Positions 48,349-60,965 of a stretch of DNA of 64,000 nt are shown piece after piece. The first letter of the stretch is position 1; every line of letters begins with the position of its first letter. Both the position numbers and the translations under genes were made by a program. Location: contig CM060912.1 of the NCBI GenBank assembly GCA_030737875.1, positions 879,245,199 to 879,309,198 on the forward strand, written 5' to 3'. The stretch is from Allium sativum (lineage: Eukaryota > Streptophyta > Magnoliopsida > Asparagales > Amaryllidaceae). Below the pieces are notes generated by a model. The model was given only the letters and a program-made list of their open reading frames with translations, had not been told where the DNA came from and did not search any database.

Positions 48349-48365
48349 TGGTATCCGAGCTTTGG
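48349..48365 (+). promoter_or_regulatory. Primer-binding site of A2, one mismatch
   Basis: TGGTATCCGAGCTTTGG, one base off the initiator tRNA-Met complement and one base after the LTR. Confidence 0.88.
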
Positions 48366-48420
48366 TTTACGGAGCTCGAGAACAAGACACATTTGAACCA
48401 AACGAAAGAATTCATCAGAG

Positions 48421-48441
48421 ATTGGATTAGTAATATCCAAT
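48421..48441 (+). promoter_or_regulatory. Upstream hairpin near PBS, A2
   Basis: ATTGGAT/ATCCAAT with loop TAGTAAT. Same stem as A1, loop differs by one base. Confidence 0.65.
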
Positions 48442-48448
48442 GAGAATG

Positions 48449-48487
48449 ACTCGTTAGAGATGGGATTAGCAGTATCTTAGAATGAGT
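48449..48487 (+). promoter_or_regulatory. 39-nt two-part stem-loop downstream of PBS, A2
   Basis: Outer arms ACTCGTT/AATGAGT (one G-U), bulge AGAGA, inner arms TGGGAT/ATCTTA (two G-U), loop TAGCAGT, bulge G. All 13 pairs can still form in RNA despite the changes, and it begins 100 nt from the PBS start, as in A1. Confidence 0.75.
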
Positions 48488-49341
48488 CCGAAGAGCGTTG
48501 TTTTTAAAATAAAATTGAAAACAAATTTTGTTTTGAAAATTAAAACTTTATTATTCGTATTTGAATATTTTACTTGTATTGAATTTGGATAGTCAAGTAT
48601 ATAGAGATTTTAATATACGCCTGATCCACGTGTATTTGAAGCCTTGAATATACTAGACAAATATAGAATCACACTCTAGTCGCCCGGGGATAATCCTGAT
48701 GATGATGCATCACCATCAGCATTCATGTTCGAGTTTCGAAAGTGGGATGTCTATATATTTCCAATTGACTGGTGTGAGAACCCAAAACTAGATAGGGTTA
48801 TTGTTGTAAATTGGCATCAAAAACATGATTTTCTATATATATGTCAAAATTATGAATTTGAAACGTTAATCCACTAATTGATTGATGTTTGTGTTATATG
48901 ATTATTCATTAAACCAACATGTGAATGAAAGGTGAATTAGGCCAAATTGATCGAATTTTGGACTGAATTGAAAATTATTTGGAATTGCATGCATATACAT
49001 GTATATACATTGAACAGGTCACAACAAGGATGCTAGAGAAGAGGAATAAAATTGTATGCTCGACAAATAGGTATATGTTTACTAATTTCTTCGGTGATGA
49101 TGATTTTATGAGCGGATTGGCTTTTTCTTTTTGATTGGAGAGGCCTGTGTGGCGGTTTGGGGATTTTCCGGTGCTCCTGTATAAAGGAGGTAATGGCGAA
49201 ATTTTTCGAAAATTTAGGGTGTTAGCCAAATTTTTGAACAAATTTGAAAAGTTCTCAGAAACTGAATAGTTGAAGAAGTTAAGCCATAATTAAAATAATG
49301 AAAATTGAGTTGGTTTGTAAAACAACTTTCAGCTCCGTTCC

Positions 49342-49376
49342 TTTTCGGGGAGGAAAAGATTTTAAGTGGCGGAGAT
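49342..49376 (+). promoter_or_regulatory. Polypurine tract of A2 (one interruption)
   Basis: TTTTCGGGGAGGAAAAG, then TTTTAAGTGGCGGAGAT before the LTR start TGTAATAACCC. The C within the purine run is absent in A1. Confidence 0.83.
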
Positions 49377-52300
49377 TGTAATAACCCGGAAAATCAGAAC
49401 CAATTTAAATTTTTTATTTTGGCAATTTTGATGAATTTTGAATATTTAAAATGATTTATTTTAAATAACAATGACAAGAAATTTATTTTGAATAGAACTA
49501 GAACGCATATATTCATTTGAATCGACGTTAGAATATAAATATATATTTTAATTTTAAAAGGAATTGGAAATGGCGCGGTAGTTTAAAAATTCGATTTCAA
49601 AATGCGAATGAATGTACAGGATTCAAAATAAACCGGATTTTAGTGAAACCAAAAATATTAGAATCTATTTGAGAATATCTTTCCAACGAATCTGAAAAAT
49701 CAAAATTACATAGCGGGAATAAAAAGTTACGCCTAGTTGAAAATCCAGAATAGTCGCTATGGAATTTTGGCCCTTAAAAATGAAAATTTTGCAAACGATC
49801 TCCGTTTTCGATGAAACCACTTTTGTTGGATCCGGGATGTCAAATTATTGCTAGATTCCAAAATTCATAATTTTTGAAATCAATATGTGAGGGTGGCACA
49901 AGAAAATGTGTTTTGGCGGTTTCAGTCAATTTGGATCCACCAGAAATGACCATTTTTCAAACGGTCTCCAAATTTGACGAAATTAGTTTTGTTAGGACCA
50001 TATCGTCAAAACATAGCCAGATTTATTTTTCTGGAAATTTTGGGGTCCGCATGTGGCCCAGTAAATAGAAATGTACTTTTAAATTCAATATAATGATTTA
50101 TATTTTAAATTTAACGGAAACCTATTGAAACAGTCGAATTGACTTACAGGACATATCCCGTTGTGTTCGGAATGGTGGTAATTAGCTAGAGGCGATGGTC
50201 GTTGGGTTCGAATTGGAGTTCGACCAAAAAAGCAACTTTATGGAAATAAAATAAATAAATTATACATATTATTATTATACCCTCACCTCACCCCTTCTCT
50301 CCTCTTTTCGTTAACGTTCAAAGCCGATTTGATAAAAAAAGCTCCTGGAAACCCGTCACCCCCCTTTCTCGACGTCGATCCATCGCCGTGCCTCCCCAAG
50401 CGGCGGCATGCCTCGCCGGACCCCCCTACCTCCCTCCTCACGCCTAACTCGAGTGAACCCAAACCTCTTAGCCCCAATCACCTACTGCAGGACCCGCCCT
50501 TCCACCAAAGCCGCCACTGGAGGCCTGCCGCCCCACCTCCGACACCCCGAACCCCTGCGTGCCCTCAACCCTCCACCAACACAGAAAAACTGTAAGTTTT
50601 TTTTGATTATTTTTGTTTATTTATATAGTTAAAAATGCGATCTTTATTATGAGAATGATATAATAAAAATGCAAATTTTGTATATATTAACATAGCATAA
50701 AAACATAATTTTTAGCGTTTGAACGAAAATGTAGAAACATGATTTTAGCGTTTGAATGAAAATGTAGGAACATGATTTTTAGCGTTTGAATGGCAATGTA
50801 AAAATATGATTTTTATTGTTTAATAGCGATTAAAAATGTGATTTTTATTTGTATGAATAGCGGGATAAAAGTTATGATGTTTTTATATGAATAGCGATGA
50901 AAAGATAAGATTTTTAAAAAGGAAAAGATATTATTTTTCATAATATAAAAATATGATTTTTATATATGTAGCGAAATAAAATTACGATTTTTATATAAAT
51001 AGATTTGAAATAAAAATATAATTTTTATATAGAGTGAAGCGTTGTAAAAATATATGAAGTAGAAATAAAAATATGATTTTTATTTATTGGGATAAAGCGA
51101 TAAAAACATGATTTTTACTATGAACAGCGTGAAAAGAATTGCGATGGAACTGATGGAAAACAAATTCAAATCTAAACTGTTCAGAATTAAAGAATGGCGG
51201 AGTGGATCCCAAAGGTGAGAACTCTTCACTATAATTTTCTTATATAGTTATTTATTTTATAACTGCATATATGAATTGTTCCCCGTTGTCCACAGGCCAT
51301 AGACGACTTGTTTGATTTGTTTGCTTTGGTTTATTAGATTATTTGGTTGAATTGGGTTGTTTGGGTGAAATGAATTGATTAGAATAGTTATGGGTGTATG
51401 GCGTGAGCCAATATCAGGAGAGGGGTAATGCTAGACATTACCCGATTTTGATATCGTGCAGTTATGCCATCAAAATTTTCTAAAATGTGTTAGAACAATA
51501 AAAATATTATTTTTATTGTGTAAATGAATTGAATAAATATTTTATCGCTAAAAATATAGTTTTTAACGTGTATATGAATAAAATAAATATTCATTTACAA
51601 ATCAGACGATTTGTTTACGTACACCCATTTGACTGATATAGATTGGGACAATAAATTTTACACATCGCCCAACTGCACAAATAAAATTCATTATTTGTTG
51701 ATTAAAACCCCACACCGGTATTGGAATGATATATGACATACACTAGTCCCGATAATTAGCTGTATGTCAATCGATTAGTTGACAGACTGTTATAAGCGTT
51801 AAATATTTATATTTGATGCTTATGCAGTGTAGAATGCACTCTGGATGATGGTTGATTGTGTTTGATTGTTGTTATATGCATGTGTGTACGAAATCCATAT
51901 AAATCAAATTATATGGTAATTGGTTGTGTCTGATTCCAATTCAGAAAGAATGAATATTTTAAAATGACAAATATTTTAAAATAATGAACATTTTAAAACA
52001 ATATTCAGTAAAAGAATCAAAATATGATTTTGATGTCCGATTTGGGATGGACACGAATATATTTAAATATATAAAGCCTTGTTGATTAGATTAACGCCAT
52101 TTGTATGTGAATGATATTTATATCGATTTTATTCATTTTTATAATGAATATTGAAAAGGAATTGATTTCAAAATCTAATGTTTTGAAAATATTATCATTT
52201 ATATATCGATGATATGGAATATTCAATTTTGATTAGAAATTGAATATGAAGTTGAAATCGTTTTGAAAATGAATTTAAAATGATTTATAAAATGCGTTTT

Positions 52301-55300
52301 AAATGGAAATCGACGAAATATATTATATATATATATAATATAATGGCCTGAATAGAATGCGCCGCGCTACGGCAGTTCGCGAATTTCGACCATTGACTTC
52401 GAATGGATATTACGGGAGATCCGACCATCGGATTCTCCTAAAACCGGAACCGTTGGGTTCCTATCAAAAATAGCTTTCTAACGAATATTAGAGATTTGAA
52501 ATCTAATGGTTCTATTTGGAATTATGTCCAAATCAAATTTGGAAAAGGTCGGTGTAAGTGCAGTTCGATGGCCGTTTATGGAAATCGACTGTAGGGGCCT
52601 CGGTAAAATTATTAAATATATCGATAATTTATGCAAAATCATAATAAATGATTTGGAAAGAATTAGGATGAAAAATTCCATATTTGAAAATATAAAAAGG
52701 TATTTTTATTATAATGAACTAGTTATGAACTAGAATAATAAATCCAATGTTTTTAAATAATTAAATTGGATTTGAAATGGTTTTAAAAAAATAACTAGAA
52801 TTTACAATATATGAATTGGAATGGATTTGAATCGAAATTATTTTCGGAATATTTCAATATTGGATTCCATGGTTATACGGATATTGTGGTTGAATTTGGA
52901 AGATATATATATATATCGTTATTCCAATACGGTATTTGTTGGTTCCCGAATTTGATATTGAATATAAGCCGATATATTTTCTATTCAGAGCCTTGTATTT
53001 AATATCAAATGTGATTTTGGGTTTGTCGTGAATGGTGTCTTCATTAACACTGTTCTTGAAACCAGTTGAGAAAAGATTAAATCTTTTTATTTAGATTTAA
53101 TGAAGTATACCAATTAATTAATATTTAATTAGAATTGAATTGAAATTGGTCTTTGGGTTTATCGTGAACGGTATTTTAAATAACACTTGTTCTTTAACCC
53201 GATTAACAATGGAGTAAGATTTTGGGTTGTCGTGAATGGTATCTTTAATAATACTGTTCTTAGATCCAATGGAGTAAAGAAAATCAGAAACTAACTGGAG
53301 ATTAGTTAAGTTGAATGGTTTCCTGGGTATTGATCTGATGTTTGTTTCAGCCTTCGGGGTTAATACTTAGGGAATTGTTCACTTACTAATTTACGGTTAA
53401 AGGCCGAGGGAATGGAATGTGATTTTGGGTTTATCGTGAACCGTGTTTTAAAGGACATTGGTTCTTTAACCCAGTTAAAGACAGGATATGATTTCCCAAG
53501 TTAAACAATCATTAATATTGAATTTTGGGAAAATCAAAACCAAGTGGAGTTTTATTGAAACTTTAATTAGATTGAAATGATCGAGAATGGAGTATCACCA
53601 GTTTTGCTCCAAGTGATAGTTAAATCTTTAATTAGATTTGAATGCGAAATGGTAACTGAATTTACCGATAACACCATGGTGTTAGATATGAAGTATTACC
53701 AGTTTTGCTTCATGGGATAAATAGGTTGGGATTGGGAAATTAAATAAATGATTACTTTGGTAAGGATTGTTAATCCCGACTAGTTTGGATAAACTATAAC
53801 TTGCTTTGGATTGATCCAAAGTAAGATTAAAGAATAAATGTAAAGAATTTATCTTTGATAAAATTAATGGGAACCTTTCCCAAAGTAAAAGAATATTTCA
53901 ATAAAGGAATATTCTGGATTGGAATGAGGCGTATGTTGTGTTTTTATAGCACTTGTTTATTATATACGCGAGTTATTCAGAAAGACCGGTTTATCCCATT
54001 TTGAATAACTAATTCGACAATGTGTCAAGGATGAAGACGGTGGTTGAAGACCGGAGGTCTTCACATCGTTTGGGTGATTACTGATGTCTTGATTGGGCTA
54101 TACACCCAAGGAAAGGTAATAAGTGGTGATCGTCCAAACGTACTTGGAGATCGACCGGATATGCGAGGGTCACTCTCCTGTATTGGACATACGGGACAAG
54201 GAATAAGGTGCCTCCAGTTTCGTTCAGACCCAGAATGAACTTGTAAATGGATGTGTGTCTGACATCAGATTTCATTCAGTGTGATTGATAGACATTGGTT
54301 GCATAGCGTGAATTGCCAGTGTGGCATGCTGAGATGCAAATGATCAAGGCTTCTGTTAAAAAGCAGAGTCTTTTGGTTGATGATCAAAGCACGACTTTAA
54401 TATATAGCGTAGCTTTGTGTAGCGTTAATTCGCGAGCCTCACACCCCGGTGTGAACCAGAAATGGGAAAGGACATCAGGGAGGGAATGCGTTTCCTTCTA
54501 GCTAGGAGTGGTGTCAGCGTTTTGCAAGCTCTGACGTTTTACTTATGTGGATGATGGATAGCGAGGTACCTCGGTTATATCGGTCGTTCCAAGGCCAATA
54601 GTTTGGTCGGGGTATGACCAGTTTACGCCCCATAGGCCGGGGAAACACATTGTTCAGGCATTTTAATCCACTCCGTGTGGACCGGCCCTGACGATCCAAG
54701 GCTTGTCTGCGCGCTTGCCTGAGGCTTGGGTTAGAGAGTCTCGAAGCGGTAAGTACGATCCCTTTCCTTGGTTTACAGATGGAATCCAACTTCCCATACG
54801 ACATTTCGGTTTTAGTTGTAATCCTATATATGGCGACATAGTGGGATGGGGCACTTATGACATCTATGATTGATACTTATGATTGAAATTGTTATGACAC
54901 TATACACTTATAGTAATAATAAAATATGAGATTTCACGTATCAAGCATTTTTGGCTATTATAAGGTAAAAACTCTATCCTCCGGCTTGCGTTGCATTGTG
55001 TGATGGGACCTGAGTCTTATAATAGCTTCGTTGTTCTTTATCTAGCATTGCACCGTTTGTTTTATGCACTGGTATTCTTGGGACGAAAGCCGTTCCGTGT
55101 TATACGGCGTGGTCCCTTGATTTACCGTACTTTAAAATACAGATTAATAACTGTTTTAGTTCTCACACCAGTCACTTGACTGACCTGGAGTTTATTGTTT
55201 TAACCTAAACTCTAGGTGCCCTTATTTTTCGCACGGGCAGCTAGTAGTTGGGTTTTGCAGATATTATACTCACAGGATCCTGGTTTATAGCTGAAGGGAT

Positions 55301-55565
55301 ATTCGGAAAGCTCTGTATCCGTGTATTTCTTTCAGTTGTGTTTTGTATTATTTTTCCGCTGCTAAGTATTTAAATGTAATTTAAACCTCTGATATTTTTC
55401 TTCTTTATATTTGTCATGTATACTCTGGAATATTCTTGTATTCTGATGAAATTGTTGTAATAAGCAATGAAATGTTCTTCTGTTTGTGTTTTGATTCGTC
55501 TTGTCCTCAAAGCAATCCGTTCTTCCTCTTCTCTTCGGAGACCGGGGAAGTTTCGGGTCCTTACA
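49377..55565 (+). repeat. A2 3' LTR
   Basis: Partner of 42350-48347, with the complete U3 including two ~162-bp-spaced repeat units (near 49800 and 49962), a GC island (50330-50590), AT arrays (50630-51125) and 3' hairpins. Ends GGGTCCTTACA. No gene. Confidence 0.9.
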
Positions 55566-57970
55566 GTAACACTCTAGCCCGTGTCTCAGGAACAGCCGCA
55601 ACTGCACCTTGGATTGTCAGGGCCGGTCCACACGGAGTGGATTAAAATGCCTGAACAATGCGTTTCCCCGCCCTATGGGGCGTAAACTGGTCATATCCCG
55701 ACAAAACTATCGGACCCAGAATGATCGATATGAATGTGGCGCCTTGCAATCCATCATCCACAGAAGTAAAATGTCAGGGTTAGTAAAACGGTGACACCAC
55801 TCCTAGCTAGAAGGAAACGCATGCCCTCCCTGATGTCCTCTCACGTTTCTGGTTCACACCGGGCTGTGAGGCTCACGAATTAATGCTACACAAAGCTATG
55901 CTATATTAAAGCTGTGCTTTGATCATCAACCACAAGACTCCGCTTTTCAACAGAAGCCCTGATCATTTGCATCTCAGCATGCCACACAAGCAATTCACGC
56001 TACGCAACCGATGTCTATCAATCACACAGAATGAAATCCGATGTCAGACACACATCCACTTACAAGTTTGTTCTAGGTCTGAACGAAACCGGAGGAACCT
56101 TATTCCTCATCCCATATGTCCAATACAGGAGAGAGGTCCTCGCATATCCGGTCGATCTCCAAGTACGTCTGGACAATCACCACTTATTACCTTGTCTTGG
56201 GTGTACAGCCCAATCAAGACATCAGTAATCATCCAAACGATGTGAAGACCTCCGGTCTTCAACCATCGTCTTCATCCTTGACACATCGCCGAATCAGTTA
56301 TTCAGAATGGGATAAACCCGGTCTTTCCGAATAACTCGCGTATAAAATAAACAAGTGCTGTAAAACACAACATACGCCTTATTCCAATCCATAATATTCC
56401 TTTATTCTTATACCTTGGGAAATGTTCTCATTAATTATATCAAAGATAAATTCTTTAAATTTATTCTTTAATCATCCTTTGAATATCAATTCAAACTAAA
56501 TTATGGTTTATCCAAACTAGTCGGGATTAGCGCACCTTACCGAAGTAGTCATTTGTTTTATTTCCCGATCCCAACCTATTCATCCATGAAGCAAAACTGG
56601 TAATAATTCATATCTAACACCATGGTGTTATTGGTAAGTCCAATTACCATTTCACCTTCAAATCTGATTAAAGATTTAATTATCGCCTGGAGCAAAACTG
56701 GTGATACTCCGTTCTCGATCATTTCAATCTAATTGAAGATTCATTAAAACATCACTTGGTTTTAATCTTCCCAAAAATCAATATTAATTATTGTTTAACT
56801 TGGGAAATCATATCCTGTGGTTAAAGAACCAGTGTCATTTAAAACACGATTCACGATAAACCCAAAATCACATTCCATTCCATCAGCCTCTAACCGTAAA
56901 TTAGCAAGTGAACAATTCTCTAAGTATTAACCCCGAAGGCCGAAACCAACATCAGATCAATACCCAGGAAACCATTCAACTTAACTAATCTTCAGTTAGT
57001 TTCTAATTTTCTTAACTCCATTGGGTCTAAGAATAGTATTATTAAAGATACCATTCACGACAACCCAAAATCTCAGTTGATATTAAATACAAGGCTCTGA
57101 ATAGAAAATATATCGGCTTATATTCAATATCAAATTCTGGAATAAACAAATACCATATCGAAATAATGATATATATATATATATATATATCTTCCAAATT
57201 CCTCCACAATATCCGTATAATCACAGAATCCAATATCGAAATATTCTGAAGATAATTTCAATTCAAATCCATTCCAATTCATATATTGGAAATTCTTGTT
57301 ATTTTTCAAACAACTTCAAATCCAATTGAATTATTCTAAAAATATTGGATTTATTATTCTAGTTCATAACTAGTTAATTTCGATAAAAATATATTTTTCT
57401 CTTTCAAATATGGAATTTTTCATTCCAATTCTTTCCAAATCATTTATTATGATTTTACACAAATTATTTATATTTTTAATAATTTTATCAAGGCCTGTAC
57501 AGTCGATTTCCATAAATGGCCATCGAACTGCACTTACAGCAACCTTTTCCAAATTTGATTTGAACATAATTCCTAATCCAACTGTTAGATTTCAAATCTC
57601 TAATATTCATTGGAAAGCCCTTTTCGATACGAACCCAACAGTTCTAGTTTCAGGGAGAATTCGATGGTCGGATCTCCCGTAATATCCATTCGAAGTCAAT
57701 GGTCGAAATTCGCGAACTACCGGGACTGGAGGGAGTGCGCCTGAGGCGGAGGGAGGTGTGGTGGCGCGCGGCGCCAGGAGGAGGGTGGAGGCGAAGTCCC
57801 GACGGGGCATCGCGGGTTTCCTTTCTTTTTCTCTGAAATGAATTTGATTTGGTCAACGGGGAAGAAAAAGGGAGGGGAGAGTTATATATTTATTTATTTT
57901 AATTCCATAAAGCAACTTTTTATTTTGAACTCTAAATCGAACCCACTGATTGTCGCCCCTTCCTCCATAG
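55566..57970 (-). repeat. A3: truncated A-type LTR, internally deleted
   Basis: Minus-strand A LTR starting about 850 bp short of its 3' end, directly abutting A2. It aligns with A2's LTR down to about 57718, then jumps over the AT-rich middle to a GC-rich leader (57721-57838), a TATATAAC promoter element and the start of U3. The frames in it are the same non-coding shadows as in other copies. Confidence 0.75.
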
Positions 57971-57979
57971 AAACCCACA

Positions 57980-57987
57980 GCCCAAAC
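57980..57987. repeat. 8-bp target-site duplication, left (GCCCAAAC)
   Basis: Matched exactly at 58639-58646. Eight bases is the hAT-superfamily footprint. Confidence 0.88.
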
Positions 57988-58638
57988 TAGGAATGGCAAT
58001 GAGGCGGGTTGGGGCGGGTTTCTCATGCCCTAGACCCAACCCTGACTTTTTAAACCCTGCCCCAGACCCGCCCCGTAGACCCGGTGCGGGTCTGGAATTT
58101 CGCCCCATACCCGAAACCTGTACGGGTCAGGGTAGACCCGACCCGCCCCACGACCCGATGATATTATGTTCTAATGTACACAAATGTATATACTTATATT
58201 TTTTTATCACTAAATGATAAATTATATACATATTATAATGAGTTCACAATGATAAGAGAATTTAATAAAATGAGTTGTAAAATAATAGTTCAAAATGTAT
58301 GCATTCGTTATTATATGATTATCATTGATACAACTTAATAATATGAAAATTTTATAGTTTGTTGATTAAAAAAATATAATATTCAAGTTATTACCATGTA
58401 TACCTAAGAAGATTAACATGTAATCATTATAGTTATAAAGTGTTTTAATGATGTTTAAATCGTGCGGGTCGGGTTGGGGCGGGTTAGTCGTGCCCCAGAC
58501 CCGACTCGATACCCGGACCTCCAAATGCGGGTCGCGGGTCTACCTGCCCCGAAGACCATATGGGGCGGCTCTAAATGGATCAAAACAGGGGCGGGTCAAG
58601 CGGGTTTGGACCCTAGACCCACCCCATTGCCATCCCTA
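57988..58638. mobile_element. Non-autonomous hAT-type element (651 bp)
   Basis: Termini TAGGAATGGCAATG and, on the other strand, TAGGGATGGCAATG form imperfect terminal inverted repeats. They are followed on both sides by GGGGCGGGT-rich subterminal sequence with repeated GACCCG/CGGGTC motifs. The AT-rich centre has no transposase. The perfect 8-bp duplication supports hAT. It lies between A3 and A4. Confidence 0.88.
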
Positions 58639-58646
58639 GCCCAAAC
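58639..58646. repeat. 8-bp target-site duplication, right (GCCCAAAC)
   Basis: Exact partner of the left copy. Confidence 0.88.
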
Positions 58647-59484
58647 CCATCCGCGAACGAGAAAATCGGAACCGCCTCCTCCATCGATCCCCTGCCCGCA
58701 CCACCGTAGGTCCGCCCTCCGCTTCAGCCACCACCGCGAGCTCCGGAGTGAGCACCTCCAACCACTTTCTCCACAAACCAGTGAGCATTTTTTTCTCTCG
58801 TTTTCTTTCTCTTTTTCCCTTTCTTAGTTATTTAATTTAATAAGCAAGTTAATTTCAGTTTTTATGATTAAGATTGGATTTTTCTTATATGTAGAGAAGG
58901 ATAAATTTTTTTTTTTATATATGTAAATAAAGATTATATTTTCATATAGCGAAAAGATTAATTTTTATATAATGGAGAACATAAAATATAATTTTTATAT
59001 TATAGAGATAGTAAAAATATGATTTTTATTTATGTAGAGTAGTAAAAATATGATTTTTATTATCTAGAAAGTGAAGTAAAAATGGGATTTTTATATGTAT
59101 GAAAGGTAAATAAAAATACAATTTTTATTATGAAGTTAGCGAAGTAAAAATACGATTTTTGTTATGAAGTTAGCGAAGTAAAAATACGATTTTTATCGTT
59201 TGAATGGCAATGTAAAAATGTGACTTTTATATATTCATTAGCGATAGAAAGATTCGATTTTTATCTACATAATAGCGGTATAAAAATGTGATTTTTATCT
59301 ATGTAGCATTATTATAAAAATATGAAATTATTTTTAGAAAGATAAAAATATAATTTTTAGCCTATGTGTGTTGTTTATAAAATAATCATACAAAGAAATA
59401 ATTATTGATTGGTTAAAAATACAATTTTTAACATAGGTATACTACATAGATCGACAATCAAAGCACGACGGAGTGGAACCCACG

Positions 59485-59499
59485 GTGAGAACTTCTCAC
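59485..59499 (+). other. 15-bp palindrome GTGAGAACTTCTCAC, A4
   Basis: Perfect arms around one base, after GGAACCCACG. Same LTR position as in A1 and A2. Confidence 0.55.
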
Positions 59500-59740
59500 T
59501 TTAATTTTATTTTCTAGTTAAAATATATACGAGGATGCAGACGGTACTTAGCAGCACCCGACACCCATCGTCCACAGACCATGGACGACTTGTTTGATTG
59601 TGTTGTGAAAATAGATTGTGTGGTGTGGAATGGAATAAAATATTTTATAGTTAAAAATATAATTTTTAACGTGTATATGAAATAAATAAATATTCATAAA
59701 CAAATCGGACGATTTGTTTATGTACACACATTTGACAGAT

Positions 59741-59831
59741 TTCCTTACCTTGGGACCAAATTGGTTATTGGGCAGTAAAAATTGTGACAGACATGCCTGA
59801 CGCTATTCCTATAAAAGGATTTCCTTTGGTA
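59741..59831 (+). pseudogene. petB: Plastid petB fragment (nuclear plastid DNA)
   Basis: From 59742 one frame reads [16 protein letters not shown], then PDAIP, G and PLV, the well-known segment of cytochrome b6 of the plastid b6f complex. It covers 30 codons with about five changed residues, and a stop follows shortly after. The other A copies go straight from ATTTGACTGAT to the GGGA(C/A)(G/A)ATAAATTTTAC stretch here, so it is an insertion. About 34 further inserted bases (to ~59865) are unrecognised. Confidence 0.87.
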
Positions 59832-60737
59832 AGTTGCTAGAAATGACCAAGTAGTACTTCTCCAGGATTCCATATGGGACGATAAATTTTACATATCGCC
59901 CAATGCACAAATAAAATCTGTGTTTGTTGTTTGAAACCCCACACGGGTATTGGGATGATATAAGATATACACTAATCCCAATAATTAGCTGTATGTCGAT
60001 CGATTGATTGACACACTGTTATAAGCGTTAAATATTTATATTTGATGCTTATGCAGTGTAGAATGCACTCTGGATGATGGTTGACTGCGTTTGATTATTG
60101 TTGTATACATGTGTGTATGAAATCCATATAAATCACATTATATGGTAATTGACTGTGTCTGATTCCAGTTAAGAAAGAAAGAATATTTTAAAACAACGAT
60201 TATTTTAAAATAATGAATATTTTAAAATAATATTCAGTAATGGATCAAAATGTGATTTTGATGTCCGATTTGGGTTGGACACGAATATATTAAAATATAT
60301 GTAAAGCTGTGTTGATTAGATCGACGCCATTTTAATATGAACGATATTTATATCGACTTTATTCATTTTTATAATGAATATTCAAAAGGAAATGATTTCG
60401 AAATATAATGTTTTGAAAATACTATCATTTATATATCAATGATATAGAATATTAAATTTTGATTTGAAATTGAATATGAAGTTGAAATCGTTTTGAAAAC
60501 GAATTTAAAACGATTAATAAAATACATTTCAAATGGAAATCGATGAAATATATATAATATATATTATATATATAATGGCCTGAATAGAACGCGCCACGCC
60601 GCGGCAGTTCGCAAATTTCGACCATTGACTTCGAACGGACATTACGGGAGATCCGACCGTCGGATCCTCCTAGAACCGGAACCATTGGGTTCGTATCGAA
60701 AAAAGCTTTCTAACGAATATGAGAGATTTGAAATCTA

Positions 60738-60965
60738 ATGGTTGGATTTGGAATTACGTCCAAATCAAATTTAGAAAAGATCGCTGCAAGTGCAGTTCGA
60801 CGACCGTTTGTGGAAATCGACTGTACGGGCCTTGATAAAATTATTAAAAATATCAATAATTTGTGTAAAATCATAATAAATGATTTGGAAAGAATTAGGC
60901 TGAAAAATTCCATATTTGAAAAGATTAAAATATATTTTTGTCGAAATGAACTAGTTTCGAACTAG
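60738..60965 (+). other. Recurring 67-75 codon frame in A LTRs (not called as a gene)
   Basis: A frame containing SKSNLEK and a D(C)TGLDKIIKNI-like core is open in all six A copies: minus 3046-3249, 10495-10698 and 57370-57567; plus 45302-45529, 52506-52733 and here. Between the two A2 LTRs most base changes in it alter the residue, so selection for a protein is not supported. Confidence 0.3.

Larger units (their letters stand above)
48348..49376 (+). other. A2 internal region, non-coding, 1,029 bp
   Basis: Homologous at both ends to A1's internal region on the opposite strand, with nearly equal length. No retroviral motif. Contains the PBS, the two hairpins and the polypurine motif. Confidence 0.88.
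42350..55565 (+). mobile_element. A2: second giant-LTR non-autonomous element
   Basis: LTRs of 5,998 and 6,189 bp flank 1,029 bp. The ends of the internal region (PBS side and polypurine side) match those of A1. LTR order and many segments match A1 read in the opposite direction. The PBS has one mismatch and the polypurine tract is broken by one C, so it is an older, degraded member. The flanking five bases do not match (ACTAT before, GTAAC after). Confidence 0.9.

Noticed and set aside
55566..55570. GTAAC as a target duplication of A2
   Set aside because: The left flank is ACTAT. GTAAC appears on the left only inside the LTR terminus itself.
59832..59865. Further petB sequence after the recognised part
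   Set aside because: The bases do not continue the cytochrome b6 frame and I recognise no other source.
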